Assembly (NCBI RefSeq): GCF_900188405.1
Contig: NZ_FZOF01000047.1
Location: 1-34,989, forward strand
Source of the DNA: Actinacidiphila glaucinigra
GTDB lineage: Bacteria; Actinomycetota; Actinomycetes; Streptomycetales; Streptomycetaceae
DNA length: 34,989 nt
Direction of reading: 5' to 3'
Part shown: one piece after another, positions 7,652 to 14,944 of the stretch
Layout of the letters: the number at the start of each line of letters is the position of its first letter
Position numbering within the stretch: position 1 is the first letter of the stretch
Translations under genes and position numbers: made by a program
Notes under the pieces: model-generated
Told to the model about the DNA's origin: nothing
Seen by the model: the letters and a program-made list of their open reading frames with translations, nothing else
The model's database searches: none

Positions 7652-8503
7652 ATGGGACGGGTCACCGAACGGCGTCGGGTACTGAGGATCAGGGACGGAG
7701 CGGTCGACCACCGGGCGGACACCCTGGTCGCCGAGGAACCGCTGGAGATCCGGCTCAACGGCAAGCCACTCGCGATCACCATGCGCACCCCCGGCGACGA
7801 CTTCGCGCTCGCCGCGGGCTTCCTGGTCAGCGAGGGCGTGCTCGGCGGCGCGGACGAGCTGGCGAACATCGTGTACTGCGCGGGCGCGACCGTCGACGGG
7901 TCGAACACCTACAACGTCGTCGACGTGCGCCTCGCCCCCGGGGTCCCCGTCCCCGACATCACACTGGAGCGCAACGTCTACACGACGTCCTCCTGCGGCC
8001 TGTGCGGCAAGGCCAGCCTCGACGCCGTGCGCACCACGGCGCGTTGGCCCATCGCCGACCCCTCGCCGCTGCGGCTCGAACCCGGGCTGCTGTCCGCGCT
8101 CCCCGACCGGCTGCGCGCCGCGCAGCGGGTCTTCGACCGGACCGGCGGCCTGCACGCGGCCGCGCTCTTCACGGGCGAGGGCGAACTGCTCGACGTCCGC
8201 GAGGACGTCGGCCGCCACAACGCCGTGGACAAGCTCGTGGGCCGCGCCCTGCAGCAGGACCTGCTGCCGCTCGCCGGGAAGATCCTCATGGTCTCCGGGC
8301 GGGCCTCCTTCGAACTCGCCCAGAAGGCCGTGATGGCCGGCATCCCGGTCCTCGCCGCCGTGTCGGCCCCGTCCTCCCTCGCCGTCGACCTCGCCGACGA
8401 GTCCGGACTCACCCTCGTCGGTTTCCTGCGGGGCACCTCCATGAACGTGTACGCGGGCGAAGAACGGATCGCCCTGCCCGCGCCTGCGGCCGGGCGGGTC
8501 TGA
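7652..8503 (+). CDS. fdhD: Formate dehydrogenase accessory sulfurtransferase FdhD
   Basis: 283 residues, normal for the family. FdhD passes sulfur from the IscS cysteine desulfurase to the molybdenum cofactor of formate dehydrogenase. The essential CxxC is TTSSCGLCGK (Cys115 and Cys118). Other family blocks are EEPLEIRLNGKPLAITMRTP, DDFALAAGFLVSEG, GGLHAAALF, EDVGRHNAVDKLVG and SGRASFELAQKA. The start is ATG 7652 with GGGA about 9 nt upstream. The frame extends far upstream, but that part is not FdhD-like. No catalytic formate dehydrogenase is in the window, so the partner enzyme must lie elsewhere. A double terminator follows. Confidence 0.95.
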   Translation: MGRVTERRRVLRIRDGAVDHRADTLVAEEPLEIRLNGKPLAITMRTPGDDFALAAGFLVSEGVLGGADELANIVYCAGATVDGSNTYNVVDVRLAPGVPVPDITLERNVYTTSSCGLCGKASLDAVRTTARWPIADPSPLRLEPGLLSALPDRLRAAQRVFDRTGGLHAAALFTGEGELLDVREDVGRHNAVDKLVGRALQQDLLPLAGKILMVSGRASFELAQKAVMAGIPVLAAVSAPSSLAVDLADESGLTLVGFLRGTSMNVYAGEERIALPAPAAGRV

Positions 8504-8512
8504 CCCGTCGCA

Positions 8513-8572
8513 GCACGCGTACACGCGTGCAGGACCGGCCGGCGAGGTAGCGCCCCCTGCGCCGGCCGGTCC
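8513..8572 (+). terminator. Tandem hairpins after fdhD
   Basis: GCACGCGT-AC-ACGCGTGC (8513-8530) is followed by a perfect 13-bp stem, GGACCGGCCGGCG (8532-8544) with 8560-8572, around a 15-nt loop. Strong factor-independent style terminator without a U-tract. Confidence 0.75.
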
Positions 8573-8602
8573 CGCCGTGACCGAGGACGGGAAGACCCGA
8601 GG

Positions 8603-8637
8603 TAGACACTGTCCACCTCGGAGTGGACACTGTCCAC
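8603..8637. promoter_or_regulatory. Two TetR operators touching the tetR start
   Basis: TAGACACTGTCCA (8603-8615) and the perfect palindrome TGGACACTGTCCA (8624-8636) are spaced 21 bp, two helical turns, ending 2 nt before the ATG at 8639. TAGACA also resembles a -35 box, and the start lacks a ribosome site at normal distance, so the transcript may be leaderless with the operator covering the promoter. Autorepression is inferred. Confidence 0.7.
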
Positions 8638-8638
8638 C

Positions 8639-9229
8639 ATGACCACCGCCCCCCGCGCGCGCCTGCTCGACGCCGCCCTCGCCGTCCTGGACGACGAGGG
8701 CGTCGAGGGGCTGACCCTGCGGGCCATCGCACGCCGCGCCGAGGTGTCGCACGGAGCGCCGCTGAAGCACTTCCCGCACCGGGCGGCGCTGCTGTCCGCC
8801 GTGGCCACCGTGGGGTTCCGGGAGCTCAACGCCCGCGCCGGGGCGGCCGTACGGGAGTGTCCCGAGGGGGCCTCGGCGGCCGCACGGCTGCGGGCCGGGT
8901 CCCGCGGCTACGTGGCGTACGCGCTGGGACGGCCGGCGATGTTCACCCTGATGTTCCGGCACGACCTGCTGGACCCCCGGGACCGGGAACTCGGCCGGGC
9001 CGGCATGTCGGCCTTCGACGACCACCTCCTCGTGCTCGTGCGCGCCGCGCAGGCGGAGGGCTGGCGGCCCGGGGCGGACACCCGGGCACTCACCGGCGCC
9101 GTGTGGTCCGGCCTGCACGGTGTGGCGCAGCTGTGGCTGTGGGGCTCACTGGCCCTGGGCACCGGCGCCGCGTCCATCGACGAAGCGCTCGACGCGCTCT
9201 TCACCTCGTTCGACCTCAAGGAACACTGA
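8639..9229 (+). CDS. TetR family repressor (WHG-type C-terminal domain)
   Basis: 196 residues. The N-terminal helix-turn-helix (about 8-55) reads ARLLDAALAVLDDEGVEGLT, then AIARRAEVSHGAPLKHFPHR, the classic TetR recognition region. The C-terminal ligand domain contains MFTLMFRHDLL and VWSGLHGVAQLWLWG; the LHG/WLWG pattern is that of the TetR_C_33/WHG group. It overlaps functionally with the next gene: only 2 nt separate its stop from the thioesterase start, so the two are coupled and the thioesterase is probably its own target. Two operator copies sit against its start codon, and a third copy lies at 13951. Ligand unknown; an acyl-CoA or other acyl ester would fit the neighbour. Confidence 0.88.
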   Translation: MTTAPRARLLDAALAVLDDEGVEGLTLRAIARRAEVSHGAPLKHFPHRAALLSAVATVGFRELNARAGAAVRECPEGASAAARLRAGSRGYVAYALGRPAMFTLMFRHDLLDPRDRELGRAGMSAFDDHLLVLVRAAQAEGWRPGADTRALTGAVWSGLHGVAQLWLWGSLALGTGAASIDEALDALFTSFDLKEH

Positions 9230-9231
9230 CG

Positions 9232-10080
9232 ATGCACGAGAAGTACGGATTCGACCGCGAGACCGCCGTCACGGCACGTCCGGGCGAGCCCTCGGTCTAC
9301 GACGCCGACCTCCACGAGGGCTGGCGGATCGGCATGGGCGTCAACGGCGGGCTGCTGCTCGCCCTCGCCGGCCGGGCCCTCGCCGAGGAACTGGGCGGCG
9401 ACGGGCAGGGGCACCGCGATCCGTTCTCGATCAGTGCCTACTACCTGTCGACGTCCCTGCCGGGCCCGGTGACCGCCCGCACGGAGACGCTGCGCCGCGG
9501 CCGCACCGTCTCCACCGGGATGGTGTCCCTCGTGCAGGACGGCGAGGAGCGGCTGCGGGCGATAGCGACCTACGGCGACCTGGACGGCCACGACCACGCG
9601 GGCGACGTACGCACCTCTGCCACTCCCCCGCAGATGCCGCCGCCGGAGCAGTGCGTCGGGACCGAGGCGGCACCCCCGGAGTTCCTGAAGAGCTCCCCCA
9701 TGCTGGAGCGCATCGAGCTGCGGCTGGACCCGGACACCGTCGGCTGGGCGGTCGGCGCCCCCTCGGGCCGCGGCATCGTGCAGGGCTGGCTGCGGATGCC
9801 CGACGGCCGCGAGCCCGACCCGCTGATGCTGCTGCTCGCCGTGGACAGCCTGCCGCCGGTCAGCATCGACCTGGGGATACCGGGCTGGGCGCCGACACTG
9901 GAGCTCACCGCGCACGTGCGGGCCAGGCCCGAGCCGGGGTGGCTGCGGCTGAAGCACTCCACCCGCAACTTCGCGGACGGCTACATGGAGGAGGACGCCG
10001 AGGTCTGGGACTCGGCCGGCCGTCTCGTGGCGCAGTCCCGTCAACTGGCCCGGGTGCGGCTGCCGCAGGGCGCCGCGTAG
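9232..10080 (+). CDS. Acyl-CoA thioesterase-like double hot-dog protein
   Basis: 282 residues, the size of two fused hot-dog domains as in TesB-like and Streptomyces thioesterase-family proteins. The first half has VYDADLHEGWRIGMGVNGGLLLALAGRAL, the hydrophobic hot-dog helix, and DPFSISAYYLSTSLPGPV. The second half has the strands LMLLLAVDSLPPVSIDLG and LELTAHVRARPEPGWLRL. The family hydrolyses acyl-CoA thioesters in the cytosol. The start ATG is 2 nt after the tetR stop, so it is translated by coupling and repressed together with tetR. Substrate chain length cannot be read from the sequence. Confidence 0.82.
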   Translation: MHEKYGFDRETAVTARPGEPSVYDADLHEGWRIGMGVNGGLLLALAGRALAEELGGDGQGHRDPFSISAYYLSTSLPGPVTARTETLRRGRTVSTGMVSLVQDGEERLRAIATYGDLDGHDHAGDVRTSATPPQMPPPEQCVGTEAAPPEFLKSSPMLERIELRLDPDTVGWAVGAPSGRGIVQGWLRMPDGREPDPLMLLLAVDSLPPVSIDLGIPGWAPTLELTAHVRARPEPGWLRLKHSTRNFADGYMEEDAEVWDSAGRLVAQSRQLARVRLPQGAA

Positions 10081-10104
10081 CGGGAGTTTCCCCGGGCCGC
10101 GGCG

Positions 10105-10467
10105 TCAGTGCAGCTGCGCCTGCCAGTCCTCGGGGACCTTGCCCGCGGGGCCCGGGGAGGGCTGGCCCTCGGGGCGGGAGTTCGGCGGGGTCAGTGCGGG
10201 ACCGTCGTAGTACTCCTCGGTCTCGACGTTCCAGTACCAGTTCTCACCGGGCTCGTAGCTGGTGATGAACGGGTGGCCCTCCTCCTGCGCGTGCCGCGTG
10301 GCGTGCTGGGAGGGCGAGGAGTCGCAGCAGCCGATGTGCCCGCACTGCGCGCAGCGGCGCAGGTGCAGCCACCAGCCCGGCCCCTGGCCGGCACCGCAGT
10401 CGGCGCACCCCTCGCCGCTCGGCCGGGCCGCCGGGTCGATGCCGGGGATCGTGACGTCGTCCGCCAT
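10105..10467 (-). CDS. UBP-type zinc finger protein
   Basis: A 120-residue protein built on one zf-UBP domain. Candidate zinc ligands are CADC (21/24), CAQC (39/42), CC (47/48) and histidines at about 55, 59 and 65 (SQHATRHAQEEGH). The tail ITSYEPGENWYWNVETEEYY is typical of the bacterial, mostly actinobacterial, version of this domain. In eukaryotes the fold binds the ubiquitin C-terminus; the bacterial role is unknown. AAGGAGG 9 nt upstream fixes the ATG. It converges on the thioesterase gene and shows no operon partner. Confidence 0.85.
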   Translation of the reverse strand: MADDVTIPGIDPAARPSGEGCADCGAGQGPGWWLHLRRCAQCGHIGCCDSSPSQHATRHAQEEGHPFITSYEPGENWYWNVETEEYYDGPALTPPNSRPEGQPSPGPAGKVPEDWQAQLH

Positions 10468-10590
10468 GGTGGACCCGCCTCCTTAACCGCGATCACGTTC
10501 TCCTGGCATGCTAACCGCCCTCACGTGCCGCCACCGGGCGAAACGGGACGGCCCCCTGGGCGGCCTCCGGCGCCCCGTTCGGCGCTGCGC

Positions 10591-11342
10591 CTACCGCTTC
10601 GCGCGGCGGTGCAGCACGGTACGGGGATGCCGGACGAAGGCCCGCAGGCGCCCGGCGTATCCCGGTCCGCGCAGCCACCACGGCAGCCGGCGCAGCGGCA
10701 CGAACGTCAGGATGTCGTCATGGGCCTCGGTCCCTGGCGGCAGGCCTCGCAGCAGTTCCAGGCAGCGGTCGTCGACGGTGGCTGCAGCCGGGCGACGTGG
10801 GCCAGGGCCACCACGCCCTGATGGCGCAGTTCCTCGTGCGGCGCCTCCAGCGCGCGGGCCACCCGCGGCAGGATCGCGTCGGCGTCCGGATGCGTGAGCG
10901 CCAGCCCGATGACCGCCACCCCCACCAGGGGCTCCCCGCGCTCGAAGGCCGCGTCGACCTCCTCGGGCCGGTCCGTCCCCATCAGGGCCGAGGAGTCCGC
11001 CCAGTTCATGCCCCGCCCGTCCGCCGCCCGCCCGACGAGGAACTCCTGCCGCCCGGCGGCGTCCGGCTCTCCGCGCCGTAGCCCCTCCAGATACGCCCAG
11101 ACCCGGCCGGCCTCCGGACCCGCCTCGGCGGCGGCCTGCCGCCACACCTCCGGGTCCGCCTCCGCCAGGGCTGCGAACCTTCCGCCGAGTTCCCCCAGGT
11201 CGCACCCGCGCAGGAACGCCAGCCATCGCGCGTCCTCGTCCGTCACGCGGCCGGTGACACAGCCGACGGCCAGTTCGCCGGGTTCCAGCGCGACCGCGAA
11301 GCGGACGAACTCGGCCGGTACGGGGGCGGGGTGAGCGGTCAT
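10591..11342 (-). pseudogene. HEAT-repeat-like protein gene with a single-base frameshift
   Basis: From ATG 11342 the frame reads MTAHPAPVPAEFVRF and runs through helical pairs rich in Ala/Leu (for example FERGEPLVGVAVIGLALTH, then DADAILPRVARALEAPHEE, then LRHQGVVALAHVARLQP), the look of HEAT repeats. After LAHVARLQ the sensible sequence moves to another frame: TVDDRCLELLRGLPPG, then LTFVPLRRLPWWLRGPGYAG, to a stop at 10591. One nucleotide is missing between about 10778 and 10790 (CTGCAGCC/ACCGTC). Adding one base restores a protein of about 250 residues. Because both halves look protein-like, this is either a recent mutation or a sequencing error. Function unknown; annotate as one gene. Confidence 0.65.
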
Positions 11343-11560
11343 GAGCGCCGAGGCTATCCCGTCGTGCCCGGTGCCGGCCCGCCGATTTCCCCGGTCTCCG
11401 GCGGGGCCGGCGACGGCGGCGAACACCCCCGTAGGGCGGTGGATTCAGGGCTTCAGGACTGGCGAGGTCGCGTGAGAGGGCGAAGGGCTCTCCGGCGAGC
11501 CGGTGGCGGACGCCCGACAGCCGCGCAGGGGCCGGCGCCGGGCTCGACGAGAAAGGGCGT

Positions 11561-12196
11561 TCACCGCGCCTCGTCGATCCAGCCGTCGTCGAGGGTGGGC
11601 GCGTCGTCGTGCACGACGAACTCCTCCTCGACCTCCACCGCCGGGAACCCCGCCCCGGCGAGTTCCCCGAGCAGGTCGTCGAGTCGCCGGCGCGCCTCGG
11701 GGCGGCCGACGTCGCGGCAGCGCTGGGTGACGAAGCGCTCGTGGCCGCCCTCGCCGAGGTCGCGGCGGGCGTTGCGGGAGACGTGCGCGGCGTGCCGTCC
11801 GGCGATCGCCCGGACCTCGTCCAGACGGGCGGCCCGATCGGTGAGGACGAGCTTCACGTGGTGCTCGAAGTACGTGCCGGGCGGCAGGGCGCGGGCCTCC
11901 TGGCCGGTGCGGGGGACGCCGGTGTTCCAGGGCGCGGCCTCGATCTTCACGCGTGCGACGCCGACGCCCTCGGCGCGCAGCCGTCCGGTCCACCGCTCGG
12001 CGGCGGCGCGCTGCTCGGGGAGGGCGCCGCGGCCGCGCAGCGTCAGCATGGGCTGGTCGGGGGTGGCGCCCCGGTCGAGCACGATGCGGGTGTACTTGAG
12101 GCCGTTGCGCTCCGCCCAGTGGCGTATCCGCTCCTCGTCCCCGGGCCGCGGTGCGGGCAGCGTGAAGTGGGTCTCGAAGTCGCCGGTGACGTCCAT
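11561..12196 (-). CDS. Unknown protein made of two duplicated ~95-residue domains
   Basis: 211 residues, family not recognised. The halves resemble one another. Half 1 begins FETHFTLPAP and closes with MLTLRGRGALPEQRAAAERW and GVGVARVKIEAAP. Half 2 begins FEHHVKLVLTD and closes with FVTQRCRDVGRPEARRRLDD and GFPAVEVEEEFVV. The shared pattern is F-E-x-H-h-x-L at the start and xT-R-R-PE-R-L-G-V-VE at the end, suggesting an intragenic duplication. It is soluble, without signal peptide or membrane segments. It lies 14 nt downstream of the MarR gene on the same strand (GTG 12217 would overlap the marR stop), so it is probably translated from the marR transcript and controlled by the same operators. 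Start chosen at ATG 12196. Confidence 0.7.
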   Translation of the reverse strand: MDVTGDFETHFTLPAPRPGDEERIRHWAERNGLKYTRIVLDRGATPDQPMLTLRGRGALPEQRAAAERWTGRLRAEGVGVARVKIEAAPWNTGVPRTGQEARALPPGTYFEHHVKLVLTDRAARLDEVRAIAGRHAAHVSRNARRDLGEGGHERFVTQRCRDVGRPEARRRLDDLLGELAGAGFPAVEVEEEFVVHDDAPTLDDGWIDEAR

Positions 12197-12210
12197 CGCC
12201 GGGGTGCCGG

Positions 12211-12663
12211 CTACCACGTCGGCCGGACCGGGCCGCCCGGGGCGAGCCGCCCGAGGTCCGCGGTGAGGGCGCGCAGCCGGTCCTCGCCGAGCAACCCGGC
12301 CCAGGGGCGTACGGCGTCGGCCGCGGCCTGCTCCGCGGCGCGGGTGCAGGCGCGGCCGCGCTCGGTGAGGACGACGAGCCGTGCGCGGGCGTCGTCCGGG
12401 TGGGGGCGGCGTTCGGCGTAGCCCTTGGCCTCGAGTTCGTCGACGAGCTGCCCGGCCGCCTGACGGGTCACCCCGAGGTGTGCGGCGAGTTCGGTGACGG
12501 TCGCGCCGCCCGCCGCCATCCGGGCGAAGGCGAAGCCGTGGGCGGGCCGGAGGTCGTCGAAGCCGCGTACGAGGACGCCGTCGTGGATGGCGGCGGTGAG
12601 GGCGCCGGCGGCGGCGAGCAGGTTGACGCCCAGGGCCATGGCCAGGGCCTCTTCGTCCTTCAT
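12211..12663 (-). CDS. MarR family regulator
   Basis: 150 residues, standard MarR size. The winged helix-turn-helix reads ATVTELAAHLGVTRQAAGQLVDELEAKGYAERR, followed by the wing HPDDARARLVVLTERGR. Flanking helices provide the dimer interface. It is divergent from the cupin gene, and the 90-nt gap between them holds three CAAG-type operator units, so it very likely controls itself, the downstream duplicated-domain gene and the cupin gene. The stop at 12211 nearly touches the next gene. Start ATG 12663; the frame is open further upstream but runs into the operator. Ligand not predictable. Confidence 0.88.
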   Translation of the reverse strand: MKDEEALAMALGVNLLAAAGALTAAIHDGVLVRGFDDLRPAHGFAFARMAAGGATVTELAAHLGVTRQAAGQLVDELEAKGYAERRPHPDDARARLVVLTERGRACTRAAEQAAADAVRPWAGLLGEDRLRALTADLGRLAPGGPVRPTW

Positions 12664-12685
12664 GCGGCCACCTTGACACAGTGCG

Positions 12686-12735
12686 CAAGCAGCTTGAGCA
12701 TATAGGCAAGCAACTTGCTCAAGTTGCTTGCCTAT
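12686..12735. promoter_or_regulatory. MarR operator array with a 34-bp perfect palindrome
   Basis: CAAGCAGCTTG (12686-12696), CAAGCAACTTG (12707-12717) and CAAGTTGCTTG (12720-12730). The last two sit in a perfect inverted repeat with 16-bp arms (12702-12717 and 12720-12735) and a 2-nt centre. A good -35 box, TTGACA (12673-12678), lies alongside. Occupying these sites would block both divergent promoters. Confidence 0.8.
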
Positions 12736-12753
12736 CAGGGAACAGGAGCCCGC

Positions 12754-13128
12754 ATGCCCGTCGTCCGTTCCTCTGACGCCGTCGTCCACGACCTGCACGG
12801 CGTCCGCTTCGTCTCGTACGCCTGCACCGCCACCGGCAGCACCGAACTGTGCGCGTGGCGCGGCGAGGTGCCGGCCGGAACCGCCGGTCCCGCGCACACC
12901 ATCAGCCGCGAGGAGGTCTTCCTCGTCCTGTCCGGCGGCCCGCGCCTGACCATCGACGGCGAGGCGTACGACCTGTCCCCCGGCGACGTCGCCACGGCGC
13001 CCGCCGGCTCGCGCCTGGCCCTGGAGAACCCCGGCGACGGCCCCGCCTCCGTCTGGGTGACCACGGGCGTCGGCCTGGAGGCGGTGCTCGCCGACGGGTC
13101 GCGGATCAGCCCGCCCTGGGCCCGCTGA
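12754..13128 (+). CDS. Small cupin-fold protein
   Basis: 124 residues with one cupin beta-barrel. Motif 1 is represented by HTISREEVFLVLSGGPRLTIDGE and motif 2 by LSPGDVATAPAGSRLALENPGD. Motif 1 keeps one His and a Glu (HTISREE), but motif 2 lacks its usual His, so the metal site is probably incomplete and the protein may bind a ligand rather than catalyse. AGGAG 6 nt upstream fixes ATG 12754. The gene is divergent from marR across the CAAG operator array and is probably induced together with it. It converges on the histidine phosphatase gene. Confidence 0.75.
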   Translation: MPVVRSSDAVVHDLHGVRFVSYACTATGSTELCAWRGEVPAGTAGPAHTISREEVFLVLSGGPRLTIDGEAYDLSPGDVATAPAGSRLALENPGDGPASVWVTTGVGLEAVLADGSRISPPWAR

Positions 13129-13165
13129 TCCCGCTGATCACGCCGGCACCTCGCGGCTCAGCGCG

Positions 13166-13759
13166 TCACTGCAGGTGCGCGGTGTCGTTCCAGAGGGTGA
13201 TCGCGGGGTCGCCGTACTCCCAGCCGAGGACCGACAGCGAGGCCGGGGCAAGGCTCAGGACCATGCCGCGCATCGGGTCCAGCCGCAGCCAGCGGGCGGC
13301 CAGGGTGCGCAGGAAGTGGCCGTGGGCGAAGACGACCGCGTCGCTGTCCTCCTCCTTGACCCAGGCCACGACCTCGTCCGCGCGGTTGGCGACCTGCCAC
13401 GAGGTCTCGCCCCCGACGACCCCGTCACGCCAGATCACCCAGCCCGGGCGCTCCTCCCGGATCTCCGAGGAGGTGCGGCCCTCGTACTCGCCGTAGTCCC
13501 ACTCCCGCAGCGCGTCCCAGGTCTGCGCCCGGTCGCCGAACCCGGCGAGTTCGCAGGTGTCGCGGGCGCGCACGAGGGGGCTGGTGCGGACCCGGGCGCC
13601 CGGGAAGTCGTGCCAGGGGGCCCGGGCGAGGCGCTTGCCCAGCAGGCGGGCGGCCTCCCGGCCCTCCTCGGTGAGCGGGATGTCGGTCCTGCCGGTGTGC
13701 TGGCCGCTCTTGGACCACTCGGTCTGGCCGTGCCGGACGAGCACGAGGCGCGGAGCCAT
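13166..13759 (-). CDS. Histidine phosphatase (phosphoglycerate-mutase-like)
   Basis: 197 residues. The RHG motif LVLVRHGQTEW gives the phospho-accepting His10. Arg58 lies in RTSPLVRARDT, an acidic residue in REWDYGEYEGR and the second catalytic His146 in FAHGHFLR. Together they form the complete branch-1 histidine phosphatase set. Members range from cofactor-dependent mutases to broad phosphatases; this length and the GEYEG motif fit a small-molecule phosphatase. Its ATG overlaps the stop of the upstream VOC remnant as TGATG, a classic coupling arrangement, so it was the second gene of an operon. Transcription probably starts at the operator around 13951. Confidence 0.88.
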   Translation of the reverse strand: MAPRLVLVRHGQTEWSKSGQHTGRTDIPLTEEGREAARLLGKRLARAPWHDFPGARVRTSPLVRARDTCELAGFGDRAQTWDALREWDYGEYEGRTSSEIREERPGWVIWRDGVVGGETSWQVANRADEVVAWVKEEDSDAVVFAHGHFLRTLAARWLRLDPMRGMVLSLAPASLSVLGWEYGDPAITLWNDTAHLQ

Positions 13760-13950
13760 CAGGGAGCCACCTCCATGGGGACGGCCGCGATGTCGTTGCC
13801 GTCGGGATCACTGGCGCGAGCGCGGTCGCACGCGCGGTCTCCCGGCTGCCGCCGGGGCGCGTGCCGCGAGGTGCCCCGGCCGGCGTCGCGGCCCCGGCCG
13901 GGGACGCCGATATGGTGGATGGACGTCGCCACCGCTGCCTCCGAGGTCAC
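13759..13950 (-). pseudogene. Internally deleted VOC-family gene, frame kept open
   Basis: A 63-codon frame starts at GTG 13950 with TSEAAVATSIHHIGV, the way many VOC domains begin. It ends ASDPDGNDIAAVPMEVAP, the usual DPDGN tail of such proteins. The middle (about 30 residues, mostly Arg/Gly/Pro) looks like nothing and is far too short: an intact VOC domain needs about 120 residues. An in-frame internal deletion is the simplest reading. Its stop overlaps the phosphatase start (TGATG), so translation of this stub may still deliver ribosomes to the phosphatase. Its start codon abuts the operator copy at 13951. Confidence 0.5.
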
Positions 13951-13964
13951 GTGGACAGTGTCCC
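13951..13964. promoter_or_regulatory. Third copy of the TetR-type operator
   Basis: Read on the minus strand this is GGGACACTGTCCAC directly followed by the GTG start at 13950. Thirteen bases (GGACACTGTCCAC) are identical to 8625-8637, which end 1 nt before the tetR start. Same sequence, same orientation and same place relative to a start codon suggest a shared regulator. Confidence 0.55.
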
Positions 13965-14065
13965 TCCCGACCGGTGGGACGCACAAAACGGTGCCCGCGC
14001 CGCCCGGCGGAACGGACCTCGGGCCGGACCGGCCGGCGCCACGACTGCCCGCGGGAGAACACGCC

Positions 14066-14920
14066 ATGAACGCATCCGCCCCTCCGGCGCCGGAGCCGCT
14101 CGACGTGCGCTGGATCCACGGGTCGCCGTCGGCGAAGCACAACACCGATCCCGACATCCAGGTGTTCGAGTACGACGAACGCACCTTCATCCTGCGGCAG
14201 AACAAGGCGGTCCACTACGAGGCACCGTTCCTCTTCCTGCTCTTCGGGGACGACCGCGCGGTGCTCCTGGACACCGGGGCCACGCCGCAGGAGGAGTTCT
14301 TCCCGCTGCGGGAGGTCGTGGACGAGCTCTTCGAACTGCGGCCGCCCGCACTGCAGCGGCCGGGCTACCAGCTGCTGGTGCTGCACACCCACGCGCACGG
14401 CGACCACGTCGCCGGCGACGCGCAGTTCACCGGCCGCCCGGACACCGTCGTGGTGCCGGCGGACCGCGACAGCGCCTGGGGCTTCCTCGGCTTCACCGAG
14501 GACCCGGACCGCATGGCGCGCCTTGACCTCGGCGGGCGGGTACTGGAATGCCTGGCCACACCCGGCCACCACGCCTCGGCCGTCACCTACTACGACCCGG
14601 CGACGGGCTTCCTGCTGACCGGCGACACCGTCTACCCGGGACGGCTGTACGTGGCGGACTGGGCCGCCTTCCGGCGCAGCATCGACCGGCTGGTCGCCTT
14701 CGCCGCGGAGCGGCCGGTCACGCATGTGCTGGGCTGCCACGTCGAGATGACCCGCGAGCCGGGCGTGGACTACCCGGTCCGCACCACCCACCAGCCCGAC
14801 GAGCCGCCGCTGGAGATGACCGTGGAGCAGCTCCACGAGATCCGGCGGGCGATCGAGGAGATCGGCGACCGGCCGGGACGCCACCCCTACCCGGGGTTCG
14901 TCATCTGCCGCGAGGACTGA
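14066..14920 (+). CDS. MBL-fold metallo-hydrolase
   Basis: 284 residues. The zinc-binding motif HTHAHGDH at 107-114 carries His, His, Asp and His. Further ligands are TPGHHAS (His) and GDTVYPG (the bridging Asp), and a C-terminal GCHVEM gives the last His. The fold covers glyoxalase II, lactonases and beta-lactamase-like enzymes. The N-terminal part, RWIHGSPSAKHNTDPDIQ, and the lack of a signal peptide point to a cytoplasmic hydrolase; the substrate is unknown. The start ATG has GGGAG about 8 nt upstream. It is divergent from the VOC-phosphatase operon and could share the operator at 13951. Confidence 0.85.
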   Translation: MNASAPPAPEPLDVRWIHGSPSAKHNTDPDIQVFEYDERTFILRQNKAVHYEAPFLFLLFGDDRAVLLDTGATPQEEFFPLREVVDELFELRPPALQRPGYQLLVLHTHAHGDHVAGDAQFTGRPDTVVVPADRDSAWGFLGFTEDPDRMARLDLGGRVLECLATPGHHASAVTYYDPATGFLLTGDTVYPGRLYVADWAAFRRSIDRLVAFAAERPVTHVLGCHVEMTREPGVDYPVRTTHQPDEPPLEMTVEQLHEIRRAIEEIGDRPGRHPYPGFVICRED

Positions 14921-14944
14921 GCGCCTTCGAACGTACGGCACACT

